A stretch of DNA of 64,000 nt from Nymphaea colorata. Taxonomy: Eukaryota; Streptophyta; Magnoliopsida; Nymphaeales; Nymphaeaceae. The position numbers were made by a program, and so were the translations under genes. Positions within the stretch are counted from its first letter, which is position 1. Every line of letters starts with the position of its first letter. The notes below the pieces were generated by a model. It was not told where the DNA came from. It saw only the letters and a list, made by a program, of their open reading frames with translations, and made no database searches. The stretch is taken from positions 880,001 through 944,000 of the forward strand of contig NC_045150.1 of NCBI RefSeq assembly GCF_008831285.2, read 5' to 3'. Of this stretch, positions 15,721 through 27,414 are shown in pieces.

Positions 15721-16740
15721 AAACTGTCATGAAACAGAGTTGAAAGCTCGATGTAGGTCAAGTTTGAGCATTTCTAAAGCTACAATATATTGATTGTGGA
15801 TAGAACGACCAAGAGTGAATGCCATCTGTAATGGATAGATTACAATAGTAAGAAATGGGTGGAGTCGATTTGCCAACACTTTGGCTATAACTCTCTTGAA
15901 AGCCATCATTAAATATATGGTCCAGAAAACAGCAGTCTCTGTAGAGTTGATGTTTTTTTTTTTTTTTGGAGTCATAAAAATTGTAGATGTCTAGGCTGTT
16001 TGTTTGATCTTGATGATTAGAATGACTAAAGAGGTCGGAAAAGAAAGAAGATGGGACAGAAAAGGTGGTAGAAGGAGGAGACAAGGCTTCAACAAAGACC
16101 CTAGAGTCCACTATTGGATTCACGTCACCACAGGTAGAAGAGGTGGCAGATGGGGAATTCAAGTTGTTGACAAGAGGAGAATGAGGTTGTAGATGGAAGA
16201 GGGATTTGGTGGTTGGGGAAGTCGATGAAGGTTGAAAGTCTATGGAAACCATCGCCAGTCTAGAGATTGGCAGCAGAGGCAAGGAAGGATGTGGAGTGAG
16301 GGATGAGTTGGTCAGTGTGGGAAAGATGATTATGAGTGGCAGTTGGGGTAGCTACTGGAGGTTGACAGGCATCGAAACTCTGGCAATTTTGTTCGTCGGT
16401 AGCACATCGTCAAAAGAGAGGGGCACCAAAATGTCGTCGATACGGACAGACTTGATAGAACCAGTTGAGGCATTCGTTGAATTTATTGGATTATTTTGAT
16501 TAATTCTTAGACTCTTACATGAGTCCACCGAAAACACCTTCAAGGTCCTTTCCAATTGAAAATGAATGTTTGATATTGAAGATGAAGATAAACAAAATAG
16601 AATAGATGTAGAGAATGAGAGGAAGAGAGAAATTTTGAAGGAAGAGAAAGAAGGTCTGAGAAAAAGAGAAATAGCGAAAGAAGGTCTGAGAAAAAGAGAA
16701 ATAGCTCAACGGGTTGAGAATCATGTAAGAGGAGGGAAAT
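15720..16740 (-). mobile_element. LINE 5' region and RT relic, copy 1
   Basis: On the minus strand the piece starts with a Ser/Phe-rich, pyrimidine-rich leader (16740-16560), then an ORF1-like stretch containing DDILVPLSFDDVLPTNKIARVSM (16460-16352), a Pro/Ser-rich linker (16282-16010), and then an RT fragment (15920-15730) with AFKRVIAKVLANRLHPFL, MAFTLGRSIHNQYIVALEML and LDLHRAFNSVS. This is a collapsed L1-type LINE with most of endonuclease and RT removed. The second block (25200-26665) retains more of it. A 28-30-bp direct duplication (AAGAAGGTCTGAGAAAAAGA) sits at 16646-16705. Confidence 0.65.
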
Positions 16741-17590
16741 GGTGAGGTATTTATGAAAGAAAGAGGCCCAATGGCGTTATCGTTATTTTTAAAATATAAT
16801 AAGCCACTAACTAGTCATTATGGGCTTAAAAAATACTTAATTACTCTAACAAAGTCAAATCTATACAAAAATAGGTTGACTCGGGTTTGACTGCTTTAGG
16901 AGTAGACTACCTCAAAAGCCTGCCTAGCCTCAGCTGGGCGAAGGACAAGCCTAAAAATGCGGTTCTAGCCGCCACAGGCCATTCCCGGTCCATTGTGGCC
17001 CGCTGTAAGTCTAGCTTGACCAAGTCATAGGCCAGCGTAGGCCCAGCTCGAATAGGTCATCCTGGCCATAGCTGGCTGGGCCAGACCAGGCCCGTTCTGC
17101 CACATCAACGGTGGGCCCTACGGAGAGAGGCAAGGGTATTTTTTATAAAATGAGGGTATTTTTTAAAAATGAAGAATATTTAGAGAAAATCAAGAGTATT
17201 TTGGAAAATTCAAACATATTTTCAAAATATAACGGTATTTTAGCAACTTGAAAAGGAACTTGAGTATTTTAGAAATGACCATAATGCTTCTATTCTTGAG
17301 CCTGAAAATAATTTGGAACTTAGATATGGATCCCAAACTAGATCCAAATCCGGGGTAGGCCAAATTTAGAATTTTGAAGTTGGAAATTGGTACAAATGAT
17401 AAATTTGGATCTCGAATGTGGATTTGAGTCTGGCAATGGATCCAAGGCACATGTCTGGACCTAGATCTGGATCAAATACTCAAAATGATCTAGAATCATA
17501 GTTTTGGATATGAATATCAGACTTGATTTTGAATCTCAGATTTGGATACGGATATCAGATTTGGTTATGAATATCAAACTTAGATCGAAA
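16740..17590. other. Segment present in block 1 only, with a GC-rich patch
   Basis: Bases about 16475-17336 have no counterpart in block 2, where the flanks are joined directly (near 26664). The patch at 16910-17115 (many GGCC, CTGGGC and GGCCCA motifs) is compositionally unlike its surroundings. From 17336 to 17590 the sequence is rich in GGATC/GATTTGGAT repeats shared with 26665-26910. No gene seen. Confidence 0.45.
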
Positions 17591-17807
17591 ATTATGGTGG
17601 TCCACCATGCAAGGAAATAAAGAGTTTAGTATACCACCACCAACCGAACTGAGATTTTATTTAAGTTGCACACCACGAACTATGGATTGAGATCAGGTCT
17701 TGTAGTTTCCTATCTCAGATTGTGCTGCGCTTGAGGTGTCTGATCACGTTAATAGGCTGCAACACAAGTGACAAGTATTCAGCGAGATGATCAATAAGCA
17801 GACCCAA

Positions 17808-18859
17808 CTAAGGGAAGACCTCTATGAGAGAGAGGATGCCAACGCTCGTAAGTATTTCATAGCTGGAGAAACCAGCATCAATAAACAACTTCTTCCACTC
17901 CTCTTCATTGCATTCCTTTCCATTGTTCATTACCATCATATGAAGATCGAGGACCAGTTGCAGTTCGTTGAACACTTGTTGAGGCCATTTCTTCCTCACT
18001 ATCTCCACAACGATCACCTTCCCTCCTAGTTTTGGAACAGCCTCCTTGCACCGCATCAGTATCTTCACGCACGCGCCATTATCCCAATCATGCATTACTT
18101 CCTGTTTGCATTAGCATTAATGGTTGAAAAAAAAATTCTTGGTTTAAATACATTCTTTTCTTCTCTAAGAAAATTGCTTTTATCATCTATATCGGGAAAG
18201 CATATAAAAAGAAGAAATTTATATATTCACACCATGAAGAAACAAGGAACCGTTGCACCTCAAAACCCTCCAACTATTGAGAGACAAAATTATAAAGCTT
18301 CCTATATATATCACTAACTACCAGCCCAAAGTAATTAAAGTATATTCAATCTGATTGTCTGTTGGATTGAATTGAGCAGGAAGAAGAAAAGAATCCCCCT
18401 AAGTGCAAGATGAACACTAATAGCTACACCGACGAGCGTCTTTGTTTCACCGACATTTTTCTGGCCATCCATAATACCTAGGTTTTCTGTAGTGGTAGAG
18501 TCATGTTGTTAGTTTTCCTGCTTTCAAACTCCTCTTGAGTATATAATGGAAAAATAAAAAAGTTACCTTTTCTGAAAAAGACAAAATTATCCTTAATGAA
18601 ACAAAAAAAATACTGTGAAAATGAAAGGAAAAGTGCACCTGCACACCTGAAGGATTGACTTTAATCCTTCGAACGTTGTATGCACTTTGCACTACAATAT
18701 ACCTGGTAAAATGTTCAAAACTTTGCATCCATGGGTGGTCGAAATAATGAAACTAAATGCCCCTAAAAGATGAAATCAAACCACTATGAGCACGAGCAGA
18801 GCAAAAAAACATTTTTTGGAAGGGTACTCTTCACAGATTTTTTGTCACATTACCATCTT

Positions 18860-18901
<42 letters not shown>

Positions 18902-20335
18902 ACAGAGCAAATATTTGAAGATGGTAATGTGAAAACAAAAAAATGTTGAGGGGCTGGTTTTGACAAAAATAGTTCCGCCACTGCTTATGTGTCTTTCATG
19001 AAATGGCACATGGGTCAAATTAAAGCAGGGTCTATTGTGAAATTAAGGCAGAAATTCAATTATGTCAGCCCTGATATCTAGTAAGTCCGCTGATTTTGCT
19101 ATTCAACTGAAGAGAATCGGCAAGACGCACTGGCATAATCATGTTCCAAAAAAGCTGCAAAGTGAAAAAACTATATAAAGGAACAAAAAATAAGAAATTA
19201 AACTTCAGGAATATTAAAGAAATGGACAATTTTTAGACGTGAAGCACTTCAACTGAAATGATTGTGCACTTGTTCGATGTGAATCAACAGTTTCAAGTGC
19301 TCCTTTTTCAACAATGGTTCAAGTTGTTATTCGTGAATAAGATAATTGTTCGTGCATACATACTCATTTCGATTATTCTCTTTTCTCTTTGATAACCAAG
19401 TTAGTTTGTTAATGCTTTTTTTCATCCATGCTCTTTCTCTCTCCCTCTGTCTCTGTTACATATTTGTCAGCCCATATTTCAACGATCAACTCGAATTGCA
19501 TAAATATACACAATTCAAATTTGATGACGGTCTCAAACTAAATAATTTTGGATTATTTTATAGTTGGCGGATCTAGCGTTGAAAAGTGAAGTAAAAAGGT
19601 TTTGAAATTCCAATGTCCAAACCCAATTTCAAGCGAAGGAAATCAAGGCCACTAGACTTGAAAACTTCATGCATTTGATGTGAGGGATAGAATCGGCTAT
19701 GAAGGCGGCCACAGTCCCATTCCCACCCCCAACATCCACAAGTGAGCTCACTTCCTTGAAAACTTCACCGCACCTTTCAACCTTGCAACCCATGAACAGC
19801 TTGCACATACTGGACATGGCCTCATTGAACAGCCTGTTGATCTTAGGATCAAGGCTCGCCTTGAACCATAATGATCCCCCGTGTTTAGCCTCAAAGGCAG
19901 TACGGTGCCAATTACCCTCCCCTGATTGCAACCAAGCTGCCAAATTGTCCCACGTAGAGACAATCAAGGGATGGAGGCTCAGCATGGTAAGTGCTGACAG
20001 ATTATGCTGGACCTCCCTTCGCAACAGCCATGACACTGGAATCAATGCATACAGCACCTCATCTGTGCTGGTTCTTTTCTGTTCTTCAGCAAAGACACCA
20101 GTAGGCACATTAGGCGATCGAGGCATGACGCATCTGCGGAGGAGTTGATGGCGATCTCGGTGGCCAATTGGGAAGCAGTGAGCGGCTACCCATGGCCGCG
20201 GATGATGTCTGCCATGCCGAGCTTAATGGCGGCATTGAGGGAGTAGGATTTCTGGTACGAGCACGAAAGGGTCTCAAGATGAGCTTCTGCCGTCTGGTGA
20301 TCCATAGGCTTCTCTTGGACATTCTTTTCTTCCAT
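17808..20335 (-). pseudogene. OMT2: O-methyltransferase pseudogene
   Basis: Same family and exon plan as OMT1. Exon 2 (18101-17808) is complete, 98 codons with stop, and keeps MHDW, VVEIV and GKE (the Arg after it is Cys). Exon 1 (20335 to about 19668) is broken three ways. CAG in GHGQPL is TAG (20186-20188). An indel near 20105, where OMT1 has about ten more bases, shifts the frame after the CLDRLM region. A deletion of about 577 bp (OMT1 8591-9167) removes the end of exon 1 including DLPHVV, GDMFESV and the splice donor, joining exon 1 directly to intron DNA. The remaining frame runs into intron sequence after PHIKCM. No functional enzyme is possible. The TATA sequence is also altered. Confidence 0.92.
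18845..18932. repeat. (AT)n hairpin in OMT2 intron
   Basis: Same inverted repeat as in OMT1 (CATTACCATCTTCAAATAT and its complement) around a shorter AT tract of about 36 bp, plus a short AAGACAGAGC spacer not present in OMT1. Confidence 0.88.
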
Positions 20336-21850
20336 CGCTCGCTGGAAGGAAGGAAACAATCCCAAACAAACGAAAATAGAGTTGACAGAGTGACCTATGT
20401 AACGCTATATGTAGCAAAATTATTTATGCAAGTGGTGGTAGCTTTATGTATGACCATCAGTGGAATGGTAGGAATAGAAGTATTGATGGCAGGTGCGTTT
20501 GACATTAGTGGTTTGGTAGGAATAAAAAGATTAATGGCAAGTGCGCTTATGACATCGATGGAATGGTAGGAATACAATTGTCTAAGGTTGCCTTTGATGG
20601 CCTCATATCTCAGGTCTGAGATCGGATTTGGTGAGTGGGTCTGAAGTTTATCGAACTTTTGATTTAAGAACCATAGATTTCAGAGAATGCTGAAATCCAT
20701 GGATCTCAAATAGGAGAGACAGCCGGGGCAAGGGGGTGGGTCTGACTTCAGTGTGGATTTCAGATCCTCACCTGAAGGTAGAGAGGGGAGGAGAAAAAGA
20801 GAAGGCTAAAGGAGTGCATCAAAGAAGGGCTTTTAAAACCTAAGATTTTAAAACCTCATATCTCAGATCAGAAGTTCTAAAATAATATACCATAGATATA
20901 AGATCTGAGACAATCAAACACAACCTAAGGCTTTTAAGCCATGTAATTTGTTAGCGTCAGTCTCATATCCAAGGCTGATCTGAAATCTGTGCCGTTGATT
21001 TGGCAGCACATACCTCAAATCCACTCTACATTTAAAAAGTTGTGGAGCCAAGGTCTGATTTTGAAGAGATTGGGGTGGGAGAGGGAGAGGAAGAGGAGTT
21101 TTGGTCTGGTTTGGACCTCAGATCCGTGAATCTAGATATCGAGGGTTAGAGATCACTGCATATCCAGACCCGCAACTATCTTATTGTCTGTCAGTAGATA
21201 CTATGAATATTATTGTAGCTAGTTCTTTAGAGTAACTGCTGGCCTCCAAATTGGTTGCATACAAAGCTACCCTCCTCAAACATGTGGGAGTTCTTGTCCT
21301 ACTTTTTGTCTTTTCCTTCATTTTTTTTTCTTTATAAAAGCTTTTTCTCTTCCTTCAATACTTTCGCTGTATTTTTGTGTCCCCAACGGCTCCCTTATTG
21401 GACTTTTTTGGTCTTTTCGAGTAAGTATGTTTTGAGGGCCGATCTTTTATTTACTCCCCAATCATTTTCACTTGAAAAGTAGGCAGAGTGTGAGACTGGG
21501 TTACATATGAATGGTTTCAAAAGGGGAATGAACACAAACAAGTCATTGTTTCCTATTAGATCAGGCCACATTCTGAACCAACTTCACGCTTTTACAGTTT
21601 TTCAACAGTAAAAGAACTGGGAAGATTAGTAACATATTATATGGCCAGTGCTTAATGCCAGAGGTTACTGTTGCAAAAATGGAAAAATATATGTATACAT
21701 GTCATAAATAAATAAATCTCACTGTCGTTCTGTTGCTGGCAGCCGGAGGCTTGCTTGAGACAGCCTGAAGCAGCAATGGCAGCTTCGGTGGAGAGGAAAC
21801 AAGAGGAAGAGAGAGAGAGAGACAGAGACAGAGAAAGAGAGGGAGAGAGA
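20336..21850. other. OMT2 upstream region, paralogous to 9847-11330
   Basis: Collinear with the OMT1 upstream region, including the putative MITE at 20579-20934. Ends in a GA-rich tract (21808-21850). The TATA position (20442-20450) reads TACATAAAG on the minus strand. Confidence 0.75.
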
Positions 21851-21879
21851 GAAATAAAAAGGAAAGTAAGCATGGGGTC

Positions 21880-22186
21880 TGGTATGTGAAAGCTTTTGAA
21901 AATAAAGTATTAACTTAAATAGAGAGGAACAATAAGTTCTTAAAAGAGAGAGTGAGAGAGAGAGAACTGCACAATATACGTGTACATACTATCACACATA
22001 TACATATACGAAAGTTTATAAAAAGAGGATATTGATTAAAAAAAAAAGAGAGATTTTTAGAGGAAAAGAAATAGAGAAGTATATATACATATATGTGTGT
22101 GTATGTGTACGTGTGTATAAGAAATTTGCAGGAGAAGACATTTAACTTGAAAAGAAAAATAGAAGCTTCTAGAGAGAGAAAATGGA

Positions 22187-22253
<67 letters not shown>

Positions 22254-24347
22254 TTCATGTGTATATGAAAATTTGTAAAATAAAATATGGAAACATAGAG
22301 AGAAAATGATAGAAAACATCATCATATGCACATATACGTATTATATGTATGTGCCTTCATGAGATTAAAAATCAAAAAATGACTTAAAATATCCAATTTC
22401 AATTTTTATATAGACCAGAGAGGAACTTAGGCTCATGCAAGAGCCTAAGCTAAGCCTCCAAAGCTTCATTAGAAAGAGTTCTTGCTTTCAAAAACGTTTT
22501 GAAAAACATGATTTTAAATATTTTTATATATGAACACAAAACATAATTATTTTGTTTATGACAAGGGAATATATTTTTTCCACCGTTGGATATGAAAGAA
22601 AATAAAACAATATAATAAGGCACTCATTATGGTTCCTAATCAGGTGATTAAGAAGAAAACTAAACATAATAATGACATGAAGATGCATTTTTAACATATA
22701 CATATTCGTGAATGACCTTTCGGAGTTGGACAAGACCCAATCTCAAAATCAACATAATAATAGAGAAGAATCCCAACACAAACACTCACTTTCACCATTC
22801 ATTCATATAAGAAAAACAATTAACTAGGCATGTATAATAAAACAACGTTTAAGACAAGAAAAAAACATGCCTTAATCATAAAATAAATTCTTATTTCCAT
22901 TCGTATAGGAAAAGCAATCAACTAGGCATGTATAATAAATCAACATTCAAGACAAGAAAGAAACATGCTTAAATTATAAAATGAAATCTTATTTCATCTT
23001 CTCATGCTCCTGGTGCATTCAAGAATAGCTATGATTCTGAAGATGAGGTTTGAAGGCTATCTTATATGGCCATGGAGAGATGAAGAAGGGAGAAAGTAAG
23101 GAAAGAAAAATGATTGGAATGTTGATTACATACCTCTAACAAGAATGATTTTGGGAAAAGTGAATAACCTTTATCCGAATGATCTAGATTTACCTTGAGT
23201 GAGGCTCCAAGATAATGAAGATATTTCTCCAAGAGATATCCTTGTACTTCCTTGAAGAGTTGGATCTTGGAGAAGCTTGCTCCCAAGTTGGAGAAGAAGA
23301 ACAAGAAGAAGAATGATCATAAAAGAAGAAATGGGGACAAAGAGGTAAAAAAAGCTCTAAATCTTCAAGTGAGAGCACTAGAGGTTCCCCCAAGAGTCAA
23401 GAGGGAGGATTGTGGGGATATACATAGAGAGTTTTGGAGCTAAAACTCAAAATTCAATTTTTTTTTTAATTTGACAAGATTTTCATGCAAATTTTAAATA
23501 TTTTTGAATTATTTTCAATTTTTCTTTTAGGTTTTGACCATTGGGATTGGTCACTAGCCCTGCAAAGACCCTTTTGGGGTGTGGGCAGGGCTAATGCCCA
23601 CCTAAAAAGTTTAAAACCGCCATCCAATGGTTGGTTTTTGAAGGAAAATGGGGCCAATGCAGCGGGCTGGCCCCAGCTCGGGCAGCATCTCGAAAAAACA
23701 TGTGCAGCAGCGTGCAACACACTGTCGTGTGCTGCAGCGATCGGTGCACCGATCGCGTAACGTGATCGTGTGGGCACGGTGAGCAACGCGCGGTCACGCA
23801 ACGTGGTGTCACGTGGCTGCGCATCGCGCAACACATGAAACTAATATTTTTTTGTTTTTGTTTTTAATATGAAATAAATGAAATAACTCCAGGCCAACTC
23901 TCTTTTGTTTAAATAAATAAATAAAAATGAAAGGTTGTTCATAAAGAGCATAAAATCATTTTTTAATTTAAAATGTGTATAAAAATACTTTTTGTTGCAA
24001 ATAGGTGGGCCAACTCTGTTTTGAATAACTCCAGGCTCATTTTAAATTTAGATTGGGTTCAATTAATCGCCGATGCTGAGTAGTGAGCGACTTAGGCCTA
24101 AAAACAGGTTTTGGCGTGAGAGTGAAACCCAAAGCAAAGGGAAGGTCCGTGTATGTGCACGCAGTGCTCATAAATTTAAATTTTGTTGTCTTGATTTCAG
24201 TTTTGGGTTTTGAGTTTAAAATAATGAATTCGGTTATAGAGTTGTATTTTGGATCTTATTTGGGTTCGAGAGTTGGATTTTAGATTTAAATCTTGCGTCT
24301 AAAATTGAGTTTTGAATTCGTGTTTGGAAAAATTTGGGGTGATAACA
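21880..24347 (-). mobile_element. LTR fragment 2 of the Tat/Ogre-like family
   Basis: Read on the minus strand it begins TGTTATCACCCCAAATTTTTCC at 24347, passes the GC-rich CGATCG/GCGCAAC island (23690-23835), a region TTTTGGGGTGTGGGCAGGGC in plus sense (23570-23590), a pyrimidine-rich R/U5-like part and a (TA)n tract, and loses similarity near 21880, where the OMT2 upstream DNA begins. It is collinear in inverted orientation with 55380-57090 and in the same orientation with the complete LTR at 59178-62628. The U5 end is missing, so this is a truncated solo piece. Confidence 0.75.
22193..22250. repeat. (TA)n microsatellite
   Basis: Uninterrupted AT dinucleotides inside LTR fragment 2. Confidence 0.95.
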
Positions 24348-25190
24348 GATAACTAGCCATAGATTAAGAAAATTTCAGTTGAGGTACCCAAAATGAAGGT
24401 TAGAGAGTGAACTTGATGTTAGGAAAACTACCTAAAGCTTAAATTAGGATGAAAAAGTAACTTTGAAAATACTCTCCTGGCATTGAAAAGACTTTAATAT
24501 GAGCTTAGTTGAGATTGATAAGGTGTCACCGTTGAGAATTTTGCAAAGCAGGGACTAAATGAGATCATTTTAGCCAAAATGGAGAAGAATGGAGGGTTTA
24601 TCATGGAAGTTTCGCTTCAAAAATTGAGGGTATCACTTAAAATAGTAAGATGATATTGAAAAAGATGTGAAAAGAAAGTTATTGAGACCAATAGATGTGC
24701 TGGTGTGAAGAAATTGTTGAACAATAGTGAAAATGAGCCATTTTAAGCCAAATTTGAGCAAATTAGTGCTAGAAAATGGGTTGTAGAAGCTCCTATTGAT
24801 ATGCAAATATGAGTATGTACATAATTTAATCAATAAAACATAACTTTCAGAAGTAACACAGCTATTTCATGAAAATTAGACAAAATTTGGGCTCATTTTT
24901 TTGACTGGCAACAGGTTGGGTGATCTTTGTCTAGTGGCTTAACATTTGGATTATGAAATCCATGTACGTATTATCATTGGCCTTTGCATTTGAGAAATTG
25001 AAAAGAATAGCACAAAATCTCCATTAGAATAGGCGAAAGGGTCATTTGGCAATGAAAAGTTTAAGGCATCTATAGTGAGTTACTTGATCCGAGATATCAA
25101 CAATCTCCAAAATTCATAAACTCCATAAGCTGAAATAAAAACTGTCATGAAACAGAGTTGAAAGCTTGATGTAGGTGAAGTTTGAGCATA
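24348..25190. other. Non-coding DNA, second copy of 14928-15720
   Basis: Collinear with block 1; no gene or RNA structure recognised. Confidence 0.5.
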
Positions 25191-25194
25191 TAAA

Positions 25195-26665
25195 ATGAAG
25201 AGCTAGAAAATGCCATTGAGTGAGCAATTTCTAAAGCTACAATATAGTGAGTGTGGATAGAACGACCAAGAGTGAATGGCATCTGTAATGGATAGATTAG
25301 TAAGAAATGGGTGGAGTCGATTTGCCAACACTTTGGCTATAACTCTCTTGAAAGCCATCATTAAATATATGGTCCACAAAACAGCAGTCTCTGTAGAGTT
25401 GTTCTTTTTTTGGAGTAATAAGATCAATGTTGTTGGCCAAGCATTGTAGTAAAATTTCACAAACACTGCCATGGAATTACCTTGAACTTTGGTCCAAAAC
25501 TAGTCCAAAAAATCAACTAGGAATCCATCTAATCCTGGTGCATCAATCCAGATAATCAGATGGGTGTGAATCTCTTAGGCTGAAAATAGGGCATGAAGTT
25601 GCTCAGCTTGAGACTGTGAGACACGTTTAAATCCATCTACGCTGGTTGTTTGATTAGAATGACTAAAGAGGTCTGAAAAGAAAGAAGTGGCTACTATTGG
25701 GAACACTTTCGTTGAAGGGCACATTAATGAGCACACAATAAAGGACTCTCAGACTGGGATACATGCGATATGTGGACCATAAAAAAAATTATAGAACGAA
25801 AGTTGCCCTAAATGGTCCCGACATTCGATTGTAATGGAAAATCTACCAATATCAATTATAGAAGCCTATAAAGAATGGTGTCAAAAGAGCTATATGCCAC
25901 CATGGTATTGTGTAGTGGCTTTGTAAACAAAACGAACCATTCGCCACGGATTTTGGATGTCCCTAAGAGTGACTTGTTCCATCTTTGATTGAAGAAGGGA
26001 AACCAAATGGATGAAACCTGATCAGATTTGATTGGCAAGAAGGGTGAGACAGAAGATGATAATAAGGATTGAAGGAGGGTGCGTAATGGGTGAGGCAGAA
26101 GATGAGGGTCATGTGGAGAGAAGAAAGATGAGAGAGGGGCAAGGAAAAGAGGAGAGTAAAACGGTGGGGAATGACCGAGGTAAAGAGAGAGAAATGGAAC
26201 TGGAGGGATGAGTAATGGAGAGGGTGAGAGAAGATGGGACAGAAAGGGTGGTACAAGGAGGAGACAAGGTTTCCTCAAAGACCCTAGAGTCCACTATTGG
26301 ATTTACGTCACCACAGGTAGAAGAGGTGGCAGATGGGGAATTCAAGTTGTTGACAAGAGGAGAATAGTCAGACAAGGTTGTGGAGGGAAGAGGGATTTGG
26401 TGGTTAGGAAAGTCGATGAAGGATGAAAGTCTGTGGAAACCATCGCCATTCTAGAGATTGGCAGCAGAGGCAAGGAAGGATGTGGAGTGAGGGATGAGTT
26501 GGTCAGTGTGGGAAAGATGATTATGAGTGGCAGTTGGGGTAGCTACTGGAGGTTGACAGGCATCGAAACTCTGGCAATTTTGTTCGTCGGTAGCACATCG
26601 TCAAAAGAGAGGGGCACCCAAAAGTCGTCGATATGGGCAGACTTGATAGAACCAGTTGAGGCACT
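25195..26665 (-). mobile_element. LINE 5' region and RT relic, copy 2
   Basis: The same LINE relic as 15720-16740 but less deleted. An RT fragment (25400-25203) has AFKRVIAKVLANRLHPFL. A further piece (25640-25440) corresponds to the region just N-terminal of the RT palm (KLSNFMPYFQPKRFTP, GLMHQD). The Pro/Ser-rich linker (26278-25856) is longer, and the ORF1-like SFDDVLPTNKIARVSM motif is at about 26600-26543. Stops in all frames; a dead copy. Confidence 0.65.
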
Positions 26666-27059
26666 AGATCCAAATGCGGGGTAGGTCAAATTTAGAATTT
26701 TGGAGTTGGAAGTTGATACAAATGATAAATTTGGATCTCGAATGTGGATTTGAGTCTGGCAATGGATCCAGGGCACATGTTTGGACCTAGATCTGGATCA
26801 AATACTTAAATTGATCTAGAATCATAGTTTTGGATCTGAATATCAGATTTGATTTTGAATCTCAAATTTGGATATGGATATCAGATTTGATTATGAATGT
26901 CAAACTTAGATCCAAAATTTCGGATTTGGATCTAAAAGTTAAATTGGGATCTAGATCGTGGATTTGGATCCGAACAAAGATTTAGATCTAGCTAAATTTT
27001 GGATTTTGGATCGAGGTCTGACTTAAATTGGATTCAAAATGATGTATATCCAAGAACGC

Positions 27060-27345
27060 CATATATGAGATGCCCGACAACAATCTAATGAGAGAGAGGT
27101 GTAAATCAGCCACTAAAAGTTTCCATTTGGTATGAATGAGGTTAGCACATCTAAACTACTGGTCATGGTTCCCAGCAGCCATTGAATCAGCAAAGCCAAA
27201 TTGTGGAGATAAAGGTTGGGGATGCCTAAAACTCCTTGTCATAATGCCATTGAGACCGAATCCCATGATAATAGATGTTTTTGTTGGAGTCTGCAATACC
27301 TTTCCAATGGAAATGAGAGAGTGGGGAGGTGATTTTCTTTCCTAT
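27060..27345 (-). mobile_element. LINE RT remnant, paralogous to 3455-3745
   Basis: Aligns with the GGLGIPKLYLRNLALL region at 3.6 kb on the minus strand, but is more decayed. It places this position as the counterpart of about 3.75 kb, which means the following LINE was inserted between this piece and the gypsy relic block starting near 33.29 kb. Confidence 0.65.
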
Positions 27346-27414
27346 GGACCTAGACATGTGCAAAACTGGAAAATAATGGGTTCGTAAAGAGACGACGAAT
27401 ACAAAGGCGATGGC

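Larger units (their letters stand above)
17595..26910. repeat. Tandem duplicate of the 6.44-17.59 kb block
   Basis: Starting at CACCATGCAAGGAAATAAAGAG (compare 6448) the sequence repeats block 1 in order: OMT exon 2, intron with AT hairpin, exon 1, upstream region with MITE, LTR fragment, non-coding DNA, LINE relic and GATTTGGAT-rich DNA. Differences are the LINE present only in block 1, deletions in the OMT2 exon and LTR, and the 0.86-kb block-1-only segment. At the joint, GTCAAACTTAGATC sequence from the end of the block (compare 26903) runs straight into the OMT-flanking sequence. Confidence 0.85.

Noticed and set aside
26109-26375. Ser/Pro-rich minus frames as a host protein
   Set aside because: They fall in the linker of the LINE relic shared with block 1, and are broken by indels between copies.
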